Of a stretch of DNA of 64,000 nt, positions 1 through 11,300 are shown piece after piece (within the stretch, counting starts at the first letter, position 1; every line of letters begins with the position of its first letter). Under the pieces are notes generated by a model that searched no databases, was not told the origin of the DNA, and was given only the letters and a program-made list of their open reading frames with translations. Source of the stretch: Bedellia somnulentella (taxonomy: Eukaryota > Arthropoda > Insecta > Lepidoptera > Bedelliidae); the NCBI GenBank assembly GCA_963576735.1, contig OY755179.1:1984001-2048000 (forward strand). The letters are read 5' to 3'. A program made the position numbers and the translations under genes.

Positions 1-301
1 TAAATGTTTTCTTTCTTCATCTGGACTTCCGGCCTTGGGATTTCTTCGTCGGCGTTGTGTCTAATGATCAGCTTGGAACGGATAAATCTTTAATGTTATA
101 TATTCTGGTAATTTTTTGGCTTCTTAAACTTCAGTATTACTTAGTAATCTTCGGTAATAATTTACTGCTAGTTTCCGCTAATTGAGTTCAGTAATTTAAT
201 TCAAGTATGGTCTCGGTGTAAGGGCTCAAATTGTGTGGTGTTCTTTGGATTGCCCTTTCTGATCTCCCGAACCCTGGACGTCTGCATTCAACTTCCCAAA
301 T
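1..301. other. Left edge, no gene recognised
   Basis: I see no coding exon here. The stretch lies just past the stop codon of the minus-strand BEL/Pao fragment, so it could be that element's 3' untranslated region and part of its terminal repeat. No match to a second LTR copy is visible inside the window. Confidence 0.3.
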
Positions 302-640
302 TTACATTTGTGATGGTAGTGGTAACGGACATATATTGTTGAATGCCCGCTTTATAAGTCCGTTGGCTGTTTTAATTGTAGCCACTCGACCGACGTCATC
401 CGCCCCGAGGTGAGCTTGCTCGATCTTCCCCAGGCGCCACTGACACGGCGGTGCCCTGCTGTCCTTGATCAGCACGATGGTCCCAGGTCCCAAAGCTGGA
501 CCACCGCCGTCAGAAGCTCTTGTATATCTGTTGGAGTTGACAAAACATTCTGGTACATCAGTCAGGTCGTGGTCTGGGAGGGCTGTCAGTGATCGGCCCA
601 ATAAGACGTGAGCTGGTGTTACGGTTGGGAAACTGTTAGA
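302..640 (-). pseudogene. BEL/Pao retrotransposon pol C-terminus (fragment)
   Basis: The minus strand reads about 112 codons ending in a TAA stop. They resemble the C-terminal domain of BEL/Pao pol polyproteins (DUF5641-type): a TPAHVLLGRSLTALP segment, then GPGTIVLIKD, a W-LGKI segment, RVATIKTANG and a terminal NICPLP motif. This domain normally follows the integrase core, which is absent: reading upstream on the minus strand, similarity stops near 640. It is therefore a decayed 3' remnant. The class is assigned from motif memory only. The part after NICPLP is where the 3' LTR would be expected. Confidence 0.7.
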
Positions 641-806
641 ATTGGAATTGGGTATGGGTTTGGTTAAATAAAGGAATGGATTGGTTATTAATATGGGTGT
701 TATTTGGTTAATAGGTATAAAGGTCTGTTTAGTTATTGGTACGGTTTAATTAGTTATTGGTACGGTTTTGTTAATTTTTAGATTAATAGATATCGAGTAT
801 TTCTAT
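641..806. repeat. AT-rich spacer with short direct repeats
   Basis: This stretch has a twice-repeated AGTTATTGGTACGGTTT unit and related TTGGTTA words. No coding content is seen. It separates the BEL/Pao remnant from the hairpin repeat array. Confidence 0.4.
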
Positions 807-1240
807 CTGACCGAAAGGCGTTTACGACGCCTCCCTCTTTTAGTGTTTAGGATACCCATCCTGAACTAAGACACGTTGTGAGTGGGTAGACTATCGATAT
901 AGGTATATATCGAGTAATTATATCTGACCGAAAGGCGTTTAAGACGCCTCCCTCTTTTAGTGTTCGGGACACACATCCTAAGCTAAGACACGTTGTGAGT
1001 GGGTAGACTATCGATATAGGTATATATCGAGTAATTATATCTGACCGAAAAGCGTTTACGACGCCTTCCTCTTTTTAAGCTACTAAGACACGTTATTCGT
1101 GGATAGATATTTAGTATATCTGATCGAAAAGCGTTTACGACGCCTTCCTCTTTTCAAGCTACTAAGACACGTTATTCGTGGATAGATATTTAGTATATCT
1201 AATCGAAAGGCGTTTACGACGCCTTCCTCTTTTTAACGGG
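807..1240. repeat. Tandem repeat, about five units, each with a hairpin
   Basis: Units begin near 807, 924, 1041, 1120 and 1199, giving periods of 117, 117, 79 and 79 bp. The shorter units lack an internal ~38 bp. The best-kept block in each is a small inverted repeat, AGGCGT-TTACG-ACGCCT, followed by a CCTCTTTT tract. The last three units carry small changes in the stem. It lies between the BEL/Pao fragment and a candidate primer-binding site, so it may be leader or 3' UTR of that element. No coding frame is evident. Confidence 0.7.
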
Positions 1241-1588
1241 TAACGGTATAAATTTTAGAACGGTATAGCAATAAAATGACAATTAACACAGTTATAAATG
1301 GACACAGCGATAAACATAAGCGGTCTAAACTAGATTTTAACGAAATAAAGAGGAATTCAATTACAAATACAACATAACCTCCCAGACAGAGTTAACCCTA
1401 AAGGAATGAGGAAAGATAGGAAAGAACAACCAACTCACGATTTCAGGCCGATACTTAGCCCTCTCACAATCCTGGTAGCTTCTCAATCTTCTCCTTCGGT
1501 GGTTTTTCGGTCTCAAAAAAAAACGACGTAGTCTCAGCAGGATTCCAGCTATTTTCTCTCAGGTATTTACTTTTCTTCCTTTTTACGT
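1241..1588. other. No gene recognised; candidate retroelement leader
   Basis: No exon is seen. The segment contains AACCTCCCAGACAGAG at 1376-1391, which recurs in inverted orientation at 1636-1651 within the candidate LTR. Confidence 0.3.
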
Positions 1589-1731
1589 TGGGCGCCAAGT
1601 GATTACTCGTAGAGGTGGAAATGCGCCAACGTCCTCTGTCTGGGAGGTTCCGTGTCCAGGGATAGTGAAACTAGCTTGTTATCTCTTCAAATTCTGTATT
1701 AGTTGTGTTCATTTGAATAATTGGGCGTTAC
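1589..1731 (-). repeat. Candidate LTR end and primer-binding site (minus strand)
   Basis: On the minus strand TGGCGCCCAACGT lies at about 1588-1600. This is a word typical of primer-binding sites directly downstream of insect LTRs. Upstream of it (1602-1731) the minus strand starts TGTAACGCCC, a usual LTR start, giving a short ~130-bp candidate LTR. Orientation agrees with the BEL/Pao remnant at 302-640. A second LTR copy is not in view, so the assignment is tentative. Confidence 0.35.
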
Positions 1732-2193
1732 AAGTGCCCTCTGTATAACAATAGCGGAGCTTCTAGAATACATAGCAATCGACCGTTAAAACGGTACTTT
1801 ATTAATTCAAATGTTTCTGGAAGAAACAGAAAGTTCTAATGTTCCTAACGGTTGTTTTACATTGATCGAGACTATTCTTTATTACGTAATTTACTAGCGA
1901 CATCTGTTGAGCAATAGTAAATCTAACTTAACATATCAATATCAATATGCCTCTGATGGTTTTAATGTACATACTTTTACACCAGATGTCGCCACCTATA
2001 AAATACAGTCCTTTTAATTATATTCTTAACCAACCCTTTGGGAAAGGCGCAGCACTATGTTATGATAGTGCGGCTTAACACTATGTATTCCCAAATACTC
2101 GTATTAGAACAAATCATTTAAAATTTTGGTCTTTTGAAGCCAACCCAATTGTGCTATTTTCAATTTCTTTCATAATACTTCGTATTTCGACAG
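1732..2193. other. Intron sequence before the first visible Piwi exon
   Basis: No coding sequence is recognised. A 10-bp inverted repeat (GCGACATCTG near 1903 and its complement near 1984) suggests a decayed mobile fragment. The 3' end is a pyrimidine-rich tract and CAG acceptor at 2191-2193. Confidence 0.4.
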
Positions 2194-2305
2194 TGACAAT
2201 CCCAAGAGATGGATCTCTGGAGTATGCCAACATGTGTGAGAAGGTGATAGCTAGAAACAATCCTTCATTGATTCTCTGCGTTCTTGGACGTAAAGCAACA
2301 GACAA
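2194..2305 (+). CDS. Siwi: Piwi exon a (MID domain)
   Basis: The exon follows a CAG acceptor, completes a split codon, then reads [18 protein letters not shown] and [11 protein letters not shown]. It ends before GTAAGT. The content fits the MID domain of Piwi proteins. Confidence 0.85.
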
Positions 2306-5300
2306 GTAAGTCAAGTATATTATTATAATTTTTTGTAAAAATATATTTTTTGAGTGCATGAAAATATTATCTGTGACTGTGACCCCTTTGGCAAACAATG
2401 ACTGAACAGAACTGTGGATGTCAGAACAATCTTTTTAACCCCTCTATCAGGCAGTAGCTAAATAGTTGCCACCATAATTTCAATCTTATCTACCTACAAA
2501 TACAAGTTAAATATAATGAAATTTTGGTAATACTTCTGCCTTATAAAGGGATAAAAACTATGAACCAAAAGTTAACAATCTTGTGTTTATCAAAAGAGAA
2601 TATTTTGAAATCAAAATTGGGTCAGGCTAACACTACTGAGACACACTAATAATGTGAAAATATTATTAATTTCAGATATGAAGCTATCAAAAAGAAGTGC
2701 TGCATTGATCGTGCCATACCCACACAGGTGGTCTGTGCTAGAAACATGACAAGTAAATCCGCTATGTCCATTGCTACCAAAGTAGCTATACAGATCAACT
2801 GTAAGGTAACATATTAACTCTTTATAAAAATATGATTCATCTCACCATTTCCTAAACAGAAATTGAGGTCTTGCGAAGGCCTAATTGAATTTGATTTTAC
2901 TTATGTCATATTGTCTGCTAACTGGCACAAAGACGATCTCAAATAAATCAGGCTAGGTTCAAAGCCCGTCAGTGAGACTAACATGAGCTGTGAAAATTAA
3001 TAATGCAATATTGTAAAGTTGCTTTAGAAGTGATGTAGAAGTAAAATGACTGATGTCTTTTTCAGGAGCTCAAGTCTTATAGAGACCTTGGTTTATATCG
3101 AGTTTTAATTTATTTTTTGAGGCCTGTTCACATGTTTATTTGTTAGGTAATTTCTAGAGCTCAGCAAACTTGGTAGGATTTTATCGAGTTGAGTGTTGTA
3201 TGCTAATACCCATAGATTATTATATACAAATGGAGGTATTAATTAAGGCCATAAACTTGAGCTCTAATTTAAGCTCATGTTCATTTTGAGACTTAATTTT
3301 TTTATATGATACCTTAAACTTTAAGGCTGTTGCCCATGTATGCCTTAAAGCATGGCTTACCGATCTCTTGTTTCGGCTATGCTTTGGTTTATGATCCTAC
3401 TGGACTCATGCATTCTGAGACCTGGACCTTTATAAATAAATCGTTATGTTCTAGTCATGAATTTTCTATGAAAGATCATCGTATGGGAAACATTTTCTAC
3501 GACGATCTTAATTCTTCATTAAGGTATTCGATTGCCCCTTTTGATACTAAACCAAACCTGAAGCGCGAGCAAGCACGAGCGCTATTTTATCGACACGATA
3601 ACGGTTAGAATGAGATGGCAGTATACGATACTAAGTAACGTAAGAGATGGCTGCTTTATCCCACGCGATAACTAGTTAAACACCGCTCGTACTAGCCGGG
3701 CTGACCCACGTAATACTAACGTATATGTTTGTTAGCTGGGCGGCGCCCCCTGGTCGGTGGAAGTGCCGCTGTCGGGGCTGATGGTGGTGGGCTACGACGT
3801 GTGCCACGACACGCGCACCAAGACCAAGAGCTACGGCGCCATGGTGGCCACGCTGGACCGCGCCATGACGCGCTACTACTCCACCGTCAACGCGCACACC
3901 TCCGGGGAGGAGCTCTCCTCGCACATGAGCTTCAACATCGGCACCGCGCTCGCCAAGTACCGCGAGCTCAACGGTAACGTACACACACATATACACACAC
4001 TTCAACATCGGCACCGCGCTCGCCAAGTACCGCGAGCTCAACGGTAACGTACACACACATATACACACACTTCAACATCGGCACCGCGCTCGCCAAGTAC
4101 CGCGAGCTCAACGGTAACGTACACACACATATACACACACTTCAACATCGGCACCGCGCTCGCCAAGTACCGCGAGCTCAACGGTAACGTACACACACAT
4201 ATACACACACTTCAACATCGGCACCGCGCTCGCCAAGTACCGCGAGCTCAACGGTAACGTACACACACATATACACACACTTCAACATCGGCACCGCGCT
4301 CGCCAAGTACCGCGAGCTCAACGGTAACGTACACACACATATACACACACTTCAACATCGGCACCGCGCTCGCCAAGTACCGCGAGCTCAACGGTAACGT
4401 ACACACACATATACACACACTTCAACATCGGCACCGCGCTCGCCAAGTACCGCGAGCTCAACGGTAACGTACACACACATATACACACACTTCAACATCG
4501 GCACCGCGCTCGCCAAGTACCGCGAGCTCAACGGTAACGTACACACACATATACACACACTTCAACATCGGCACCGCGCTCGCCAAGTACCGCGAGCTCA
4601 ACGGTAACGTACACACACATATACACACACTTCAACATCGGCACCGCGCTCGCCAAGTACCGCGAGCTCAACGGTAACGTACACACACATATACACACAC
4701 TTCAACATCGGCACCGCGCTCGCCAAGTACCGCGAGCTCAACGGTAACGTACACACACATATACACACACTTCAACATCGGCACCGCGCTCGCCAAGTAC
4801 CGCGAGCTCAACGGTAACGTACACACACATATACACACACTTCAACATCGGCACCGCGCTCGCCAAGTACCGCGAGCTCAACGGTAACGTACACACACAT
4901 ATACACACACTTCAACATCGGCACCGCGCTCGCCAAGTACCGCGAGCTCAACGGTAACGTACACACACATATACACACACTTCAACATCGGCACCGCGCT
5001 CGCCAAGTACCGCGAGCTCAACGGTATCGTACACACACTTCATCATCGGCACCGCGCTCGCCAAGTTCCCGGTAACACACACACCAACAGAAAGCTATGG
5101 TGACATGGTGACTTTTGGTGATGGTGATTTTTTTTTATATTTGAAATTTAGCCCTTTTTGCAAATTATGCCAAACCCACATAAGTTAAGATATATTTGTG
5201 CTAACTTTGTATATTTTTTTTCAGGTGCTCTGCCGTCAAGAATTTTCGTATACCGCGACGGTGTTGGTGATGGTCAGATTCCATATGTCGTCAACCACGA

Positions 5301-8300
5301 GGTAAGAAAAATCAAACTGCAAAAACGTGGTCACCACACCACACATTCATGTGTATCTCAGCGGACGCAGTATAAGGGTGCCTTTCCACCAGAGATGTGC
5401 TATGCAGTTATGGATGCGTATGACATCCACCAATCATATTCCTTGCTATATTTATGTTGCGTGCTCCCAGGAATATGGGATATCAAACGTAGCATAGCTG
5501 CATAGCACATCTCTGGTGGAAAGGCATCCTAATGCTTGTAGTTTTTGACTCTCCTAAGCGCATTACACTGTTAAGTATACGTTCAGCCATCAAAATATAA
5601 GCGCATAAAGAAAATGAGTGCCAATGCTGCAGTGATGAGTTATAACAATGTGTTTAACGTGTGCATGTGGTCTTCTCTCAACAAAACATCTTCCGAATCC
5701 GAAGTAAACTTAGTATTAAGTTGAAATTTGACGTTTAAAAAACAAACATTTATCTTTTCACTTTGAAATAAATGAATATTATATTATTAGACCCCGTTAT
5801 CTTTGTAGCATTTTGGTGGCAACTGATTTTAGTGATGGGGTAATTGATAATAAATTTTACGAACTTTTAAAACTTTTTACGAACGATGTTAATTTCGCAA
5901 CGAACACAATGGACTTTGTCACCGCGAAGTTCTAGTTCACAATGGTCTTCTATGATTTTATTCATTGTAGTGATAAAAATAATATATTTTTTGCAATACG
6001 TGACAAGAAAATTCTAAAACATGTTGTGAAGATTGTATGTCAAAGTCACTCTTGACATTGATGCATTTGTCATTTAACGATTAGGTTTATCAAAGAGGTC
6101 AACTCTCTAAGTCGATTCAAGTAATTATTAGAATTAATTAATTAATAGAATTATTTATTTTATTAAATAATTCTAATGTAATTTTTCAAGAATTTATACT
6201 ACCTACGCATTTTTTAACTATTAATATTAATATAACTTACCCCATCATTAAAATCAGGTGCCACCAAAATGCTACAAATATAACGGGGTCTACTCATCAC
6301 CAAAGCATTTACATTACAATATTTTCTATGGCTGAGGAATTTCTTGTTCGAAGCTCTGGTTACTCCTTATAGGGACTCGTAGCCGTGAGTGTCTGTATGT
6401 ATGTATATAAAATAGGTATGAAAATATACAAAAAAATCATGTTTTGTATTTTTTGATGGCTTTTCATAATCCTAATGATAAGACCCCGTTATCTTTGTAG
6501 CATTTTGGTGGCACCTGATTTTAGTGATGGGGTAAGTTATATTAATATTAATAGTTAAAAAATGCGTAGGTAGTATACATTCTTGAAAAATTACATTAGA
6601 ATTATTTAATAAAATAAATAATTCTATTAATTAATTAATTCTATTAATTAATTAATTATTAAATAATTCTATTCATTGATTTAGAGAAGGCGTATGATAG
6701 GGTGGTAAGAAAGTGTTTATGGGAGGTGTTATCCAAGTTCGGTTTGGGGAGTCAACTTATACGTGCATTGGTATCACTCTATGAGGATTCTAGTGCATGT
6801 GTAAGAGTAAACGGGGAAAACACTGACTGGTTTGGAATCTCTAGGGGTGTCCGACAGGGATGTGTAGCTTCTCCGTGGCTCTTCAATTTGTTCATGGATG
6901 ACTGTTTGACAGAGTTGCGTGAAAGTGATTATGGACTAAGAATGGGTGGATTCATCATTAAATGCCTCTTGTATGCTGACGATCAAGTGCTACTTGCATC
7001 ATCGGCAGAAGAGTTGCAAGAGATGATGAATATTGCATGTGAGTCTTTTGTAAGAAAGGGAATGAGGGTGAATGTGGATAAGACCAAAACGATGGTTTTT
7101 GAGAGACAGGACGATGTGACAGAATGCGTGATTGCGATTGATGGTAAGGATGTGGAACAGGTGAAGGAGTTTGTATATCTGGGAAGTTTGTTTACAAGGG
7201 ATGGAAAATGTGATGAAGACATTGAAAGAAGAGTGAAAAAGGGTAATGCGGTAAATGGAGCAATGAATAGCCTAATGATCAGTCAATCGGTGTCTGAAAA
7301 GGCCCGAATGGCTGTGCATGATGCTGTTCTTGTTCCTACGCTTATGTATGGAAGCGAATGTTGGGTGTGGCAGAAGAAGCATGAGAGCAGAGTGAATGCA
7401 GTAGAGATGAGGTCCCTCAGAAAAATTTGTAATGTTAGATTGTGTGACCGAGTGAGAAATAGTGTTATTCGTGAAAAGTGTGGTGTGAAAGATGATATTG
7501 TAAGAAAGATAGAAAAAGGAATGTTGAGATGGTTTGGGCACATAGAGAGGATGGATGATAGAAAATTGGTAAAAGGGATCTATAGAGCTAGTGTGGATGG
7601 TAATGTTAGTAGAGGACGACCACGGAGAACACACTTGGACCAAATTGAGAGTGTGCTCAAAAAGGCTGGCGTCCGAAGTATGAAGAATAAAAGAGCATGT
7701 ATGAAAAGATTGATGGATGTGAACGAAGCTAGAGAGGTTTGTCAGGATCGTGCGAAGTGGCGATCGATAGTCTCTGCCTACCCCAATGGGAATTAATGGC
7801 GTGAGTATATGTATGTATGTATATGTAATTAATTAATTCTAATAATTACTTGAATTGACTTAGAGAGTTGACCTCTTTGATAAACCTAATCGTTAAATGA
7901 CAAATGCATCAATGTCAAGAGTGACTTTGACATACAATCTTCACAACATGTTTTAGAATTTTCTTGTCACGTATTGCAAAAAATATATTATTTTTATCAC
8001 TACAATGAATAAAATCATAGAAGACCATTGTGAACTAGAACTTCGCGGTGACAAAGTCCATTGCGTTCGTTGCGAAATTAACATCGTTCGTAAAAAGTTT
8101 TAAAAGTTCGTAAAATTTATTATCAATTACCCCATCACTAAAATCAGTTGCCACCAAAATGCTACAAAGATAACGGGGTCTATATATTATATGCTGCAGT
8201 AATAAAATGTATGCTGTGTAGTGTCGGCTTAGAATAGCACTACCTCATTCCTTCCGGTGGGTGTACGTAAGAGGCAACTAACGATATTGGGCCTTTTTAA

Positions 8301-11300
8301 GGGATTTTTGGGCGATGTGGTTGGAGACCCATCACCTTTTTCTCACCGACTTTTCTCCACTCAATTTTCAAAAAGTGGCTGAGGAATTTCTAATTCCTTA
8401 GCTCTGGCTACCCTTTCTAGGGATTTGCAGCCATTATGTATGTATGTGTAATAAAATGTGTAAAATACAGATCGTGGAACTTAAGCGCAAGTTGTCGGAG
8501 GTGTACGGCGGCGACCAGTACAAGCTGACGTTCGTGATCGTGTCGAAGCGCATCAACACGCGCGTGTTCGTCAAGCGCGGGAACTCGGGCGCCAACCCGC
8601 TGCCCGGGACCATCATCGATGACGTCGTCACGCTGCCTGAACGGTAACATCTATATACACTTGAACACACTAATGTTACACTTGAACACACTAATGTTAC
8701 ATTGAACACACTAATGTTACACTTGAACACACTAATGTTACATTGAACACACTAATGTTACACTTGAACACACTAATGTTACATTGAACACACTAATGTT
8801 ACACTTGAACACACTAATGTTACACTTGAAAACACACTAATGTTACACTTGAACACACTAATGTTACACTTGAACACACTAATGTTACACTTGAACACAC
8901 TAATGTTACATTGAACACACTAATGTTACACTTGAACACACTAATGTTACACTTGAACACACTAATGTTACATTGAACACACTAATGTTACACTTGAACA
9001 CACTAATGTTACACTTGAACACAAATATCTTACATTAGAACACACTAATGTTACACTTGAACACACTAATGTTACACTTGAACACACTAATGTTACACTT
9101 GAACACACTAATGTGGCTTACACGTCGCAACCGCCTTCCGAAGCAACGGATTTATCAGTAAATCTAAAAAAAATACCTTTTAAAAAAATTGGTTTTTAAT
9201 TTAATTTTCGTATTTAATTCGTATACAAATAACACAAACACAATTTAGGGATAGAAATATGTACCCACACCGTAACTTTTCGTCATTTTCTGTAACCAAC
9301 TTTTTATTTCGAAATATTATACATTATTTATTTATATGTCATGATATCCATCTAATCTGTAATCTTATATATAAACATTATCTTTATACACACAACTTAC
9401 ACTGAGTAATAAAACAGTATATATTATAATAAATTTGCTTTATTTCAGTTACGATTTCTTCCTGGTATCACAATGCGTCCGCGAAGGAACAGTGGCACCC
9501 ACCTCTTACAACGTTATCGAGGATAACTCTGGCTTCAAACCGGATAGGGTGAGTGTTTTATTCAACAAATAGTTTGAGCTGCTAATAGTTTACTGTTTAG
9601 TTAAAACAGAGTTGTGACCATTGGAGATGTATTTGGACGGGTAATTTTCCGCAAATCGACGTCTAATTTACGCCTGTTCAGAAGAATCACTGTCATATTC
9701 TCCTATGACAGAATTGATATAAGAGTTTAGGTAAGAAAGTGGAACAAGTGAAAATGTTTGTATACCTGGGAAGTTTGTTTACTAGGAATGGAAAGGGTAA
9801 TGAGGACATTGAGAGAAGAGTGAAAAAGGGTGTTGCGGTAAATGGAGCAATGAATAGCTTAAAAGACCAGTCAATCGGTGTCTGAAAAGGCTCGAATGTC
9901 TGTGCATGATGCCATTCTTGTTCCTACGCTTATGTATGGAAGCGAATGTTCAATGAATCAAATATCAGGAATTTCTTTATTTCTATACCAAAGTAACGAA
10001 AGAGTCTATGGGACATGTTTTAAGCATTAACAATATGATGCCCCACTCTTCCATAACATTATATGTGAAACTAACTTAGCACAAGTAGCAAAGGAACTAA
10101 TAGTAGAGATGAGATCCCTCAGAAAAAAATGTAATGTTAGGTTATGTGATCGAATAACAAATAGTGTGATTTGTGAAGAAGGCAGAGTGAAAGATGAAAT
10201 TGTAGAAAATATTTAAAAAGGAAAGTTCAGACGGTTTGGGCTCATAGGGAGGATGGATGATTGTAAATTAGTGAAAGAGGTTTATAGAGCCAATGTGGAA
10301 GGTAATTTCGACCACGGAGGACACATTTAGATCAAATAGAGAATGTGAATATTTGTTACTATTCCTCTATATATTAAATATTCTGAGTTTTCCCTGTTGT
10401 AGATAACAATATTCAAATGATTTTTTATACTCCCACCATTATTTCCTCTTGTCATATACCAGCTTACTTAAAAGCATTTACAAAATAGTTTCATCTCAAT
10501 TATTGATGTTTAATGTGCATTTAATGGCTATAATTCGGTATGCAAAGTTTTTTTATTGTATTTATTAGATATTTTTATTCGATAGCCAACCCGAAAATAA
10601 AAGATTTATTTGAATATTTTTCATTTAAAATTACTAATTTGAAAGTTATGATTTTTTTAAGATTGTTCGATTTTTGTACTTAATGACGTCATCGATTGAC
10701 AGAATCATGTAGCGACATCCAAATGAAGTGAAATGTTTAATAAAAATGTTGCTGATTGCAACACTTTTCACGAATTTGTGATCTCAAATGAAATTATTAC
10801 GATATTATTCTAAACAAACCTATGATTCTCGATATTTTATTAATAAACTGCAAAAACGAATGTCTTTGAAATAATATTGAAGGTCAAACACTGTTACGGT
10901 TTTTTGATAAAATAACAGTCATCTTAGCTTTATTTCATTTGATTTCATGAAAATATTGTTTAAAAACATAATATCTCGAAATGGTTTTGTAATCAGCATC
11001 ACTTTTATAAAACTTTGCATACCCAATTGGTTGCGGGTTCGATCCCCGCTAAGAGCAACATTTATGTGATGAGCATAAATTATTGTTTCCTAGTCTTGGA
11101 TGTTATTTATATGTGTATTAATATTAAATATCATTAAGTTAGTATTCCATAATACAAGTCTGACTTAGTTTGGTTGGGTCTAACTTAATTTGTGTATTCG
11201 CTCAGCCCATATATGTACCAAGGGTCTCGAGCCTACCTACCTATAGGGTGATTTGGCCTTAGGTCACCACACTGGCCAATTGCGGTTTGGCAGACTAAAG

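Noticed and set aside
3330..3608. 92-codon plus-strand frame as a Piwi exon or small gene
   Set aside because: No Piwi similarity, no phased splice borders, and it runs into a small mobile element.
3676..4068. 130-codon minus-strand frame and a second plus-strand frame (3729-3977) over the Piwi exon
   Set aside because: They are shadow frames of the GC-rich Piwi exon and the 70-bp array, with no domain content.
3931..5070. Regular 70-bp units as a CRISPR-like array
   Set aside because: Units are identical throughout with no variable spacers, and they hold eukaryotic exon and donor sequence.
8650..9113. Minisatellite as a coding repeat (98-codon minus-strand frame)
   Set aside because: Unit lengths alternate 20 and 21 bp, so no frame is kept, and the array lies in an intron.
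10537..11023. Assigning the 15-bp inverted-end element to a named superfamily
   Set aside because: No target duplication could be read and the ends match none I know with certainty.
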